Assembly (NCBI GenBank): GCA_018340375.1
Contig: JAFFJZ010000014.1
Span: forward strand, 4,836,001-4,900,000
Source of the DNA: Gonatopus flavifemur
Taxonomy: Eukaryota > Arthropoda > Insecta > Hymenoptera > Dryinidae
Length of the DNA stretch: 64,000 nucleotides
Reading direction: 5' to 3'
Positions 53,215 through 64,000 of the stretch are shown piece after piece. The notes under the pieces are model-generated. The model searched no databases, was not told where the DNA came from, and saw only the letters and a list, made by a program, of their open reading frames with translations. Position 1 is the first letter of the stretch, and each line of letters opens with the position of its first letter. Made by a program: the position numbers and the translations under genes.

Positions 53215-56200
53215 CATATTGGGCGTTCCACGCCACCCATTGAACCATGCATGGAGATCCGAAAAACTCCAGAACTTGTTAATTACATCGACATCAATAC
53301 GATTGGTCACAGTTCTACCTAATCTGGGCTCACAGCGTGGATAATAAAACGTTATCCACGCTATGGCGTCAGATTTGCGCAAAATTCAGGCAAATTTTGA
53401 TCGTCAAAAAAGTCTGAATTCGATCCAGAAAGTTGATATAATATTTTCCAGTCTACAGCAATATCGTCAAAAAATATGGGGTGTCAATATTAGACCACAT
53501 GTGGCTCATAATACTAGTCTCTTTCAAATGAAACGTCGGTTTGCAATAGTTCGTTCCGGGTTTGATTGTACACAATCTGTTTTCCATAAATTCCAAAACT
53601 TAAATTGATCGTGGGAAAATTTTATTGAAACATTATTTATTCTGACATCGTTCAACATCCTGTTGTAAATCAAAATTCAAGAATGTGGAAATCGAAACGA
53701 ATGAAACATGAGAAGGTTCCAATCAACTTCTCAAATTGCGCTGAGAGGACTGTTTGGTTACGCATCTACGCCGTTCTATATGCTTCACTTCTACCTGGGA
53801 TTCAACAAACCACGGAAGAATTACACTGTTAGAGAAATCAGTACAAAACTTCATAACACGGATACGAAGTTTTGTACGTATCAGTATTACGAAATTTTGT
53901 ATCATGTCAATCATGTGGCCATATCTGTTTGTAGCATTGTTATAAAATTTGGGATCAGTTTTGATACAGAATTTCATATCACAGCTTATTACGAAATCTC
54001 ATATCATTTGTGATACAAGATTTTGTATTATTTCAAACAGTGACCAGGCAAAAGCTGGTCATTCTATTGATCAGTTGAATTTTCGTTATCACTAGATTTT
54101 CTATTATCATCATTCAGGAATGGGCGGAATGATAACTAGATGCCCACTGAGCATTTTCGTTAAAACCTCGTATTAATATTGTAGCAATATTGATGCGATC
54201 CTGGAAGTACCTGTTCTTCAATTTACAAATGCAATATTACAAAAGTAACTCACAGAAATATCGTTGGAATATCACTTGACAACGTAACATCGCTGTAATT
54301 TACTTGTGATTGAATTCTGTAATATTACTGATGTCATTCTCATGACAGGTCCTTTCAAGATCGCATCAATATCACTGCAATATCAATGCGAGGTTCTAAC
54401 AGAAATGCTCAGTGGGTGTACTATTGGTTAATTGTTCCACATGGACTCATCAATGATGTTCTCGTTTCTTAAAAAATTCACTGATTAACAGAATCCATTC
54501 ATCTCAATTTGACCTTATTGAAGAGCGATTTCCGTCGCCAACAGACCACGGTTCGATTGGATCAATTTTGAGTTTATTTCAGATACACTCACATATAATA
54601 AACATCCAATGAACCTGCACATGTTCATAATCTCATTTTAGGTTCGACCAACGTTCGTTGCACGTTACCGTTTCATTGGGGATTTTTTAATCGGGTATGA
54701 TTGAGAAAAGATGAAAATTCTTACTTTCATTTTCTATTTGATCCGTTGCTTATACGGCGTATATTTTCTCTCTTAGAATAAGTAATAATATTTAGAAACT
54801 TAAGTTGTTCGAATCTCGCGCTCTCCTCGGTCTCCGTTTGGAAGTTGTCCGTTGGTTTTTGAACGGTTGGCTATCAGTCGTTGCGATGCGCCGATCAGTG
54901 TAACATCTCTCACGCGTTGTACGGATTTTATATCGTTACTTGCTTTGCTTCGGGATATGATTGAGCGACATATCAATGCTTATATCGTTGTGCTTTTTGT
55001 GCTTTCAACTGCTCTTTGCTCACTTGACGCGTTTTCATGCTCATTGCTGGATAGCAGCATTTGAGTTGCAATCACGCTTCTTGCTCGTGTGCTCTTTGAT
55101 CCGTACAGCGTGTAGCAACGACTCGCTTTGCTTTGTATCGCTTGCCGCGTGGATTCTTGTTTTCGCGTTGTTCTTACGTAGTTTTCACCAGTGTAATTAG
55201 TTTGAAGCGTGTTCATGTTTACTGAGCCTTTAAAGTGAATGCCAGTCTAAACCCAGAACATCCGAGATCTGGCGTTGTAATTTTGATTGTTATGATAATT
55301 AATTTAGAAGATTAGTATTAAATGTTGTTAAATTCAGCTATCGTCTTCTTTATTTTATTATAAATTCTCCTCTAGGGTAATTGATTGAAATCCAGGATTA
55401 TTGGTTTATCTATGAAGGAATAGTGTATTATTACATTTGGACATACCTGGGACATACGTGCAACGCTCTTAGAACTACCTGAGACATTATTTGCACGTTC
55501 CCTGTGTTTCAATCGAGCACGTCTTATGAATGTTCGAAAAACATTCTGGTGCTGTCCGGAAAGTGTTCTTGAAAGAATACTCTCAAAAGATATATCTTAT
55601 GAACGGTCGAAACTCCCCCCCCCCCCCTCCCCAGACAGCATCATGTTCCCTGGACGTTTTTGAAACGTTTCGAGAATGTTTTCAACACGTCTGGTCGGTC
55701 TTAGAACGTTTTCGAAACCTCCGAGTGCTGTTAGGGCGCGACGTTGTACGGGAAGGGCTCTTAAAAGGATACTCTGAAGAGGCAAATGCTCTCAAAAGGA
55801 TGCTTTCAAGATCTATTAGTTCTTATCTGCCTCTGAGCGGCTTTCAACTCTTCTTATCTTTTTCTTTCGTTTCTTTTTCCCGCAGTAGGTAAGTCAATCT
55901 TATCGCGTTTTTCTGTTGAATCATCCGAAATTGAGTTCAAACAAAGATCTTAAATTTTCAAGGGAATTTCAGCTATCTTAAATAGCACGAGAGTGCACAC
56001 TTTTCTTATGCCCCGACGAATGAATCATAGATCAGGACATATGGTTCCACGTGCCTCGCGCTACAAAAACATTCATAACTCCCACAATTTTTGAGTCCAC
56101 CAAAAAATTGGTGAACGAAAATTCGCGGGAAACTCAAGGGCATAAGTGTGATCCTTTTCAGACCTTTGAAAAATTGACTTTTTTCCAAAAATCAATTTGA

Positions 56201-56505
56201 AGAAGAAAAATGTTTTTCCATCATCAATTTTTGACAGGAATATTTTTCAAAAGTACACTCAATCATGGGTTTGATTGAATTTCCTCAGAATTTCATATCC
56301 TCTCAGTCTTGAGATATTCTAAAATGAAGAAAAATCGAAAGTTATGTTCCTCTTGCTATAAAATCCGCAAAAATGCATAAAAAATTCTGCAACTTCAGAT
56401 TTTCCCATCATTCGGGTGCCTGAACAGACCCTCAAAACGTGAAACAAATCTGAGACATGTCGGGCTTAACCCATCCGATTTGGCGTGGAACGCCCCATAT
56501 ATTAC
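53215..56505. mobile_element. Possible TIR element with GGGCGTTCCACGCC ends
   Basis: TATTGGGCGTTCCACGCCA at 53,217 and the complement of TATATGGGGCGTTCCACGCC at about 56,485-56,503 form inverted ends like those of the 49.5-kb element. Only ~25 bp pair well. They could instead be two separate remnants. No transposase. It contains a MITE at 54,143-54,416; the rest (53,240-54,140, 54,420-55,980) holds no supported gene. A run of 13 C lies at about 55,614-55,627. Confidence 0.45.
54143..54416. mobile_element. MITE with CCCACTGAGCA ends
   Basis: CCCACTGAGCATTT at the left and AAATGCTCAGTGGG at the right are complements; ACCTCGTATTAATATTG pairs with CAATATCAATGCGAGGT. 274 bp, non-coding. Confidence 0.8.
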
Positions 56506-56674
56506 TTGGAAAAATTCATGAATGGATACATGAATGATGAAGATGGGATTTGTAAAAAAACAGGAAAAGTTTGAGAATGGTATAAATCTATCTGCTACAT
56601 CCGAAAAATTGGAAGATATACAAAGGTAAGCCCTGCATGATGGATTCTTCATAAAGTACATGATTCCTTTGCAG

Positions 56675-57235
56675 GTGAAAGCATAGCGGATATATCATAA
56701 TCCCTGACGGGCAGTTTGCTACTGTTGATTCCTTCGATCGGAACCAGAGACCAATAATAGAAAATCATACAAGGTTTATTCAAAGAAAATAATTTGGATT
56801 TATAAATTACTTCTGAAGTGGAAGCATATTGGATATATCATAACCCCTTCACGAACAGTCTACTACTGTCCTATTCTCCTACTAGAGTCATTGGCAGATG
56901 ATTGAATGGATCACACGGAATATGCTCAAGGGAACTGATTGAAATCGATTCGCAATTTTTCCGTAGGCCAAAACATAACGGATATATCATAACTCCTCAT
57001 GGACAGTCAGCTACTGTGCACTTCTCTAATTAGGATCGTGGGCAATTAGTGAAAAAAATTATACCGAGCTTGCTTGAGGATTATTCAAGTTTCTTCGCTA
57101 CTCCTTCACAGGTGGACTTAAAGTGGATATACCATACTAAACTCTGATGTGAACCCATATGTAAACCCCATAGTAACCCCTGATGGGCAGTGTGCTAGTG
57201 TATACTATTTCCTAACCAGAATCGTGAGCGAATGG
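56675..57235 (+). repeat. ~146-bp diverged tandem repeat, four units
   Basis: GGATATATCATAA(T/C) then a word like CTGACGGGCAG-TGCTACTG recurs at about 56,686, 56,830, 56,978 and 57,124, spaced 143-149 bp. Each unit also has a GAATCGTGGGC/GAGTCATTGGC word. Confidence 0.7.
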
Positions 57236-57409
57236 AATATATGATATATTTAGCCTGCTCAGAGAGAAGCGAATGAATGAAACATTATTCCCCTCGCATA
57301 CCCTGATCGATAATAACTATAGTTGAGCTTAACTGAGATGATTGGAGATGTAGCTCATTCTAAAATAACCGTTCCAAATATTTTCATCTCTCCCCTGGTA
57401 GGAATGAAT

Positions 57410-57760
57410 CATATAAGAACATACATAAAGCATATAGAAACCATACATGGTCATATATGACCATATACAATTCATACGCAATCCATATTGAATCCGTATA
57501 TGATCATATATGGCCCATACAGAATCTATATATGACCTTCCGATGCAAGACTTTGCCATACATGTGGAAAAATTCTGTCACATATGGAATATTTTTCGTA
57601 TATGGATTTTATATGGATTATATATGAGTCATGTATGATCATATATGGATCACATATGGATTAGATATGGATTGTATATGATTCTATGCATTTCCATATA
57701 TGCATCATACATGAATTTTATATGTATTATGTATGGGTCATATATGTTCGTTTTTTACTA
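57410..57760. repeat. CATATATGG-type degenerate simple repeat
   Basis: Dense words such as CATATATGACC, ATCATATATGG, GGATTATATATGAG and CATATATG on both strands. Same kind as at 45.5 kb. Confidence 0.75.
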
Positions 57761-57888
57761 GGGTCTTCAGAAAAAAAACTATGAAGAGATGTCTGGTAAG
57801 AGAAGGTACCTTGATATGGTTTTGTTGTGTGTGTAGTTTTGACGGAGAGTATTAAATCTCATCTAAATTCCTTTATGAGCGGAATCAT

Positions 57889-57943
57889 AGGAGCCTCCCG
57901 AAGTAGCTGATCAAGACCAGATGATCAGCCACTTCGGAAGGCT
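57889..57943. repeat. Short strong hairpin
   Basis: GAGCCTCCCGAAGTAGCTGA and TCAGCCACTTCGGAAGGCTC pair with few mismatches around a ~12-base loop. Confidence 0.75.
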
Positions 57944-57944
57944 C

Positions 57945-60418
57945 TATAGTGCATACATTCAAAATCCTTGTGTTCGGACGACTGTTGTTTCTTCATTCGG
58001 AATTGTGAACAAATGTGAAGCGAACTATACAAAGTGTGCGTGAAGAAAATTGAGCATATGGAATCATATCTTCTGTATAGACACCAGTTCATAACTAGTC
58101 AAGAATAATTGTAGTTCAGTTTGGCTGAAGTAATTGGATAGACAACTGATACTCCAAACTAATGTCATATCCAAAATCAAGGCTGTAAGTCATAATGTAT
58201 TCAGAGGTGAGATGTAATCGTGTTATTTTACACAAAATGATGTATTCAGGTTATTTTCACGTGAGTCGTCACTTCAGTTGGACTAAAAGATGATTGATCT
58301 CGATTAATTTCTATGAAGAAAATAGTGTTTCATGCATCTAATTTCCCCTGAGAAGACCCTATATAATCTGCTCTGCTTTTGTCTCCGAACCATAATGAGA
58401 TCATGAACAGCGATGCACTCCACACTAACAATTGTAGGATAGCTACTATACTTCTGCCTGCACAGAATCTGTGAATAGGAATCATGATTGAATGTGTGCC
58501 TCATAAATTCAAAAATTTCACAAACAATACAATCATCTGAAGCTTTTCTCCTTCACTTTTGTACTTCACAAATGCACTGGTAAATGAGTAAGTAGACTAT
58601 TCATGATCAACCTGATGGAAATTGAACATATGCAATAATATTGTGATTATAGGAATTGATTTAGATCCAGAATAACTAGAGCTCAACTGAAGGAACTGCA
58701 GAAACAATTCATCCTGAAATATTCTCTCCAAAAGTTTTACCTCTCCAATTATTCTATTCAAGCTGGATTATATTTCTATTCCTACAAACCTTCATTTCCA
58801 TTCTTATTTCCAGATCATTCTCTTTTTCGATATTATCAATACTACCCAACAAAAAATTTGTGATTGCAAATGATTGAAAAGAATTTGAATCTAAAGAACT
58901 GGATTGGAATTTGGAGATCGCAAAATTCATTTCAACAATGAATGAATGTCGTTAACAGTTTTGATTCAACATTTTTCAATTTCAAATCATTTCCAACTTT
59001 GGGTAACTTAAATGACACCCTTCACTGACACTGTATGTAATTGCGATCCATGAGAATTTCATTATTATTTCCCGAACTTCCTTCTCATTGATATGTCCAA
59101 AATCGTAGGCTGCTTTGAACGTTGTGAGCTGTTTCCAGTGCCAAGTTATGAGTCATTGAATATGTAGTTTTCGGAATTCTCACCACGTATATTTGTTTAT
59201 GGAATTCACTTTGTCAACTGTGTTCTTATTTTAAATCTCACATAATTTGGAAATCATTTGTTGTGTATTTTATACTCATTGATTATTTAAGGATTAGACA
59301 AAGTCTTTCCAAAGAAAGGAGAAAACAATTCCAGACTAAAGTGAAATTTCGAAAAGATCGGTCGAGTTTCAAGAAATATCTGAATTGAAATTTTCAACAT
59401 GAAAAATCATTGAAAATTCTTGTCGCAATTGTAATAACCTGCATTAAACTGAAAAATCAGTTATCACAGCATCAGAACAATATGTGATTGTACAATATGA
59501 TGATATTCAATCAGTTCGGGATTTGGGTGAGCTCCGATTTTGTAGGTGTGTGTGTGTGTTTTCAGATTATAGGTTTTACATAGCGTTAAATAAGATTCGT
59601 GTTCATCGACCGTGTGATCACCTGATCACGATCGGTGATCATCGTGTCATTTCGCTATTGTGAACCGAATGGTATTCAAATTTTAGTCTACGTGCAGTCT
59701 CTCTACCAAGCACAGGTGCGCGCAAGTTTTTTCGCCTAATAACGGGTGTTTTTATTCTTCACCGTGAGACTCCTGCTGGGATCTCGTCATTACATTCTGT
59801 CACTGATCGTTCCCCGCAGGGAATACCTTTTGTGATCATTTTTAGTTCTTTTCCTGTGCTCTGGTCGTGGTTCCGCGTGGCTCATACATGGGTGTGAGGA
59901 ATTTCTCCCGAGTCTGTGTTTCGATCATAATCAATCGCTATTTACGAATTGATTTTCATAAGTACTTAATTTTAGATCCGCGCGATGATTACCTGATCGC
60001 TGTTATTCATTTATTTGCGGACTTATCATGTGTGTCTTCTTTCTCCTGAGTATACGGGTACATGCATGCTTTTTAGTGTGTGAAGTGTGAGAGTGAGGTG
60101 ATTTTGTTTACGGATAGACGCTGATTGTGTGTGTATCAGCATTCGTGGAACGAATGAAAACTCTGTATTCGTTTCAGGAGTTTTCTTCTTCCATCTGGGG
60201 TTTTGTTGATGGTCTTCCGTCGAACAGTCTCATCAGGAATTGCAAATGAGTTGTTATTAGAGGTATTTTCTTCCAAATCTAATTTCCTTTCCTCTCGCTG
60301 CGAGCGATCCTCTGCTACCTACCTTCACTTCTTTGCATCCTTAATTATTTTAGTCGAAATCTCCCCTTTTCCACGCCTTGTGCGGCTACAATTTCAATAA
60401 TATTGAAGCAACAAAGGT
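57945..60418. other. Unrecognised non-coding stretch
   Basis: No supported gene. 59,098-59,222 has a diverged copy at 62,922-63,036 (see that entry). Several TGATCACC/GGTGATC words near 59,615-59,640 can form a small hairpin. Confidence 0.35.
59098..59222 (+). repeat. Dispersed repeat, diverged copy 1
   Basis: CAAAATCGTAGGCTGCTTTG through GGAATTCACTTT is colinear with 62,922-63,036 (CAAAATCGTGGGCTGCTTTG to GGAATTCACTTT). Confidence 0.55.
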
Positions 60419-60667
60419 CCCCAGATAGAAAACCATGCTCTAAATATTTTGTAACATAATGTTCCGTAAATATACTATCATAAACTTCGCTCAGATTGCA
60501 ATGATGCATAAAATGTAAACATTATGTCTTCATTATGGTACCGTCACCTCGTTTTGCTACCAATAACAATGCTTTATGCGGAAACACCTTGGTACCATGT
60601 TGCAAACATTTCTTGGCGTGCATGTCACCATTATGATGGCATTATTGAGACATTATTCTATCTGGGG
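60419..60667. mobile_element. MITE with CCCCAGATAGAA ends
   Basis: CCCCAGATAGAA at the left and TTCTATCTGGGG at the right are exact complements. The interior has many AACATTATG/CATTATGG words and no coding frame. 249 bp. Confidence 0.75.
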
Positions 60668-61244
60668 TCGAAAATATAACCATCAAAGAAGTGCCACCCT
60701 CAAAAACATAAATTGCAGAACACTTTTATTAAGTCATCACCGTTGTTTTTTTATCAGGGAAAGAGTATTTCCGAAGATAATTCCACGTGCATGTTACGTA
60801 GTAAAGGTATAATGTGAATATTTATTCATGATCTGCAAGTTGAAGAATGACATTGGCCACGTAATGCTAAAGACTCATACATATATTTCTTCAAAAAGCA
60901 ATAATTCCACTCACTCATCAAGTCAGAATTCAATTACAATAATCTTCTATAGGTGATTTCGAAGAACAAAGTATACCTTCATCATACCATACCCGGCTCA
61001 ATATTCTTGCAAAACTTGTCAAAATGACTTCGATGGATATTTCACAAAATTCTCAAAAATTTCTTGTACTGAAAAATGCTCTTAATCAGATATTTTGGAA
61101 ATACCCTTTTTTGTTGCATGATAAATAGATATTTGACATCTCTCTGACAATGAGATACTCCCTCAAATAATCCTAAAAAGTGATCGAAACATTTTCGCTG
61201 GGAAACGATTTTCAGCTTCATTCCAAATGGTACGGGTGAAAAAT
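60668..61244. other. Unrecognised non-coding stretch
   Basis: No supported feature. Confidence 0.35.
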
Positions 61245-62725
61245 GGTGGATCAGAATCCGACAGGGCTTTGAAAGAATTGAAGGATAATAAAGTGCCGGG
61301 AATAGATGGCATAAGTACGGACCTCATCGAAGCCTCCAGTCAGAGAACTCGTGACGCAATGTTTGAATCGGTCTGAGATATGTACGAGAGAGGAGAAATA
61401 CCGAGAGATTTTCAGAAGAGGAAAATTGTCGCCATTCCAAAAAAACCAGGAGCAGACGATTGCGAGAACTACAGAGTGATTAGTTCAACTTCACATGCCT
61501 CGAAAATACTGACAAAAATTATATACAGGAGAATAGAGAATAAAATAGAGAGTAGATTAGCAGAAGATCAGTTCGGTTTCAGGAAAAAAAGGGGAACGCG
61601 GGGAGCAATATCAGCACTCAGAACAATAGTAGAGAAAAATCTAGAGTTAAAAAAGTCTGTGTACACAGGTTTTGTAGATATACAAAAAGTATTCGATAAT
61701 GTTGATTGGGAGGTAATGTTCACGATTTTGAAAGAGGTAGGAATTGATTTAAAGGATAGGAGAATAATATGTGAATTATATAAGAATCAAACCGCAATAA
61801 TAGAAATGGAGGGTCAAAAAGGAGAAGCACAAATCAAAAGAGGGGTGAGACAAGGATGCTCAGTATCGCCATTGATTTTCAATTTGTATATAGAAGAAGC
61901 GACGAACGAAGTGAAGGAGCAAGTGCAATTGAAATTACAGATCCAAGGTGAAAATGTGAGCATGTTGAGATTCGCGGATGACATAGCAATATTAGCTACG
62001 AGTGGTGCTGAGTTAGAAGATACTCTCAACACTATGGAAAAAATATTACTAGACAAATATTGTATGAATATAAATTAGGACAAAACAAAATTCATGATTT
62101 TTACAACAGCGAAAACATCAAGAAGAACGATAATCAAAATAGACGCAGATATAATTCAGCAAGTGACAGAATTTAAACATCTAGGAAGCATAATTACAGA
62201 AAACGGTAAGAGCGAAAGAGATATAAGAGCAAGGATAGCACAAGGTAAACAGGCTTCCCACCGGAAGAAACAGTTACTATGTTCGGAGAATATTAGCTTA
62301 GCAGTGAGGAAGAAATTCTTGAAGAGTTACGTTTGGAGCACAACATTACATGGTTGCGAAATTCGGACAATTGGAAAAACGGACCAACGAAGACTTGGAG
62401 CTTTTGAAATGTGGTGTCATAGAAAGACGGTTAGAGTGGAGTGAATAGAGAAAGTAAAAAATGGAGAAGTACTTAAAAAGGTGAATGAAAAAAGAAGTCT
62501 TTTGAGACAGGTCGTGAAAAGGAGAAGTAATCTGACAGGACACATGTTAAGGCATGATAGCTTATTGAAAACAATGTTGGAAGGAAAAATGAATGGTTAA
62601 ACTCGAAAAGGTAGACCTAGATTAAGTTATATGAAGCAAATTACACAAGATAAGGGTTGTCGTAGATATGCAGAAATTAAGCGGTCAGCGGATAATAGAC
62701 AGGGTTGGAGGATTCCATCAAACCA
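61245..62725 (+). pseudogene. LINE reverse transcriptase, several stops
   Basis: FDR-ALKELKDNKVPGIDG, AEDQFGFRKKRGTRGAI, GFVDIQKVFDNVDW, RGVRQGCSVSPLIFNLYIE and FADDIAILATSGAELE (about 61,970) are recognisable. Stops: TGA near 61,375, TAG at 62,076-62,078, TGA near 62,444, TAA near 62,599. Disabled. Confidence 0.9.
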
Positions 62726-62762
62726 GTCATAAGACTGATCACTTCATGATGATGATGATGCC
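61245..62762 (+). mobile_element. RTE-like LINE, 5'-truncated copy
   Basis: Homologous to the LINE in the NUMT from the start of its RT domain to the 3' end. It ends GACTGATCACTTC followed by ATG repeats, the same tail as the other copy. The endonuclease is missing. Confidence 0.9.
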
Positions 62763-62764
62763 AC

Positions 62765-63545
62765 ATGGTAGCCATTCTCGTTTTATCATGAAAATTTCTG
62801 ATGGATACCTTGAACATATTGTGTGCAAATTTTCCCTGTCTGTAAGATTCGTTCTATTTCGATTCCCTAACAATGATAGTTTAAGAACAATGGGAATTCT
62901 TGCATAATACATATTCGAAACAAAATCGTGGGCTGCTTTGAGCGCTGTGAGCTGCTCTGATCGCCACTTTATCGGTCGACTAATATTTACTTTTCAGAAT
63001 TCTGCATATATGTATTGATTTGTGGGAATTCACTTTTCTTCCCTCCTGTTCTTCATTCTCCACGTCGATGATCTATTGCTGTCCAATGACGAGATGACTG
63101 ATAGAAAACCAAGTGGGTTTCCATATCACAAATGATCTGAGGACATTTTCTTTATTGCTAAGATCGCTATCAAATTAGACATGGGCATTCGAATTTTACT
63201 TATGTTCAGTTAAGGACATATGCAAGAAAAGAAGTGAAAACCCAATACAAAAAACTTCGAAAAAGTGAAAAAATAACACCGAATGCATGTAAATGCGGTC
63301 AATCCTCAAAAAGACATTCGAACGGAAATTTTCCTACAATAAGGATTTCGATAAGATACAACAGGATATGCTTCATTCGGAAAAAAAAGATCTAAGATCA
63401 ATATGAGCTGCCAAGTACATTCGGTTATCCGAATGGTATGTAAACAATTTCTTGTATATTGTAACTTCAGTTTGTTTGAATGGTATTCAAAGTGATCCAT
63501 GATTATATTGAATTAAAAATATATAGTGGAGTGGAACAAAAATTA
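62765..63545. other. Unrecognised stretch with a dispersed repeat
   Basis: No gene. 62,922-63,036 is the second copy of the repeat at 59,098-59,222. Confidence 0.4.
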
Positions 63546-64000
63546 GGTTGAGCCATCTGACATACTAAAAACAACTCTGACCTATTTGAAACTGAACGTG
63601 TTGATCGCCCCTGAAATTTTTCAAAATTTTCCACATACTAGAATTAGCGCTGAGTTATTCCAAACCGAACGTGTTGGTCGTTTCCAATAGATGTTGGAAT
63701 CCACGTCAATCCTGAACACTTGGTGCGTCCGATGAAGATTTCATTGTCCAACTTTTTGACCGCATACTTCAAACAGAATTTTTTGAATACAATTAATGCT
63801 CAAAACTTACGTAATCAGCCGCGCCAAGTGTTCAGCATTGACGTGATTTCCAAAATCTATTGGAGATGCCCAACACGTTTGGTTTGGAATAACTCAGCAC
63901 TGTTCCTGATATGTGAAAAATTTCAAAACATACCAGAAACGATCAACCCCTTCAGTTTCAAATAGGTCAGAGTTGTTTTTAGTATGTCAGATGGCTCAAC
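63546..64000. mobile_element. Foldback element, runs to the window edge
   Basis: GTTGAGCCATCTGACATACT (63,549) and its exact complement at the window end are the tips of two ~180-bp arms. TAGGTCAGAGTTG and CAACTCTGACCTA, and ATTCCAAACCGAACGTG with its near-complement at 63,880, pair inside. The spacer is about 100 bp. The right edge may extend beyond the window. Confidence 0.85.

Noticed and set aside
59610..60060. Possible promoter or exon in the GATCAC-rich, less AT-rich stretch
   Set aside because: No start codon with a long frame, no splice-consistent exon and no motif that I recognise.

Overview
The window is repeat-dense animal nuclear DNA, almost certainly from an arthropod and most likely an insect. 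The evidence is four mariner transposon loci plus a further degraded one, an RTE-like non-LTR retrotransposon, Pao/BEL and Gypsy LTR remnants, and a large block of mitochondrial DNA that reads correctly only with the invertebrate mitochondrial code (TGA as Trp, AGA/AGG as Ser). The trnM-trnI order before nad2 is known from some Hymenoptera, so a hymenopteran is possible but not proven. I found no convincing host protein-coding gene; one short exon-like segment at 42.7 kb is the only candidate.

Layout. 0-10 kb: unrecognised sequence with one copy of a dispersed ~0.8 kb repeat, a TA-flanked TIR element (3.54-5.26 kb), a 1,322-bp mariner (5.44-6.76 kb) and several MITEs, inserted among diverged monomers of a short repeat. 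10.03-25.92 kb: a nuclear mitochondrial insertion (NUMT) carrying rrnS/rrnL parts, about ten tRNA-like genes, nad2, atp6 (3' part), cox3, nad3, nad5, nad4, nad4L, nad6, cob and nad1. It is bounded by inverted copies of a 194-bp tandem repeat plus rRNA sequence. A 2.8-kb LINE sits where cox1, cox2, atp8 and the 5' part of atp6 should be. 25.93-34.1 kb: a ~150-185 bp satellite, split by a gag-only Pao/BEL element (5-bp target duplication) and by a 2.28-kb TIR element that carries its own ~158-bp tandem repeat.

34.5-45.5 kb: mariner, a 644-bp TTAA-flanked foldback, a second mariner, a Gypsy remnant, a small foldback, and a third mariner split by a 2.97-kb copy of the same TIR element seen at 31 kb. 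45.7-56.5 kb: large long-TIR (foldback) elements, one with a fragment of an unidentified transposase-like protein, and a mariner that is a sister copy of the one at 5.4 kb. 56.6-64 kb: tandem repeats, CATATATGG-type simple repeats, a MITE, a 5'-truncated LINE copy, and a foldback element running off the window end.

The dominant theme is nested insertion. Several nests can be undone exactly from target-site duplications, which gives relative ages: satellite first, then Pao/BEL and the CCCATG-ended element. The two sister mariners carry different disabling mutations (a nonsense codon in one, loss of a catalytic Asp in the other), so neither looks autonomous.
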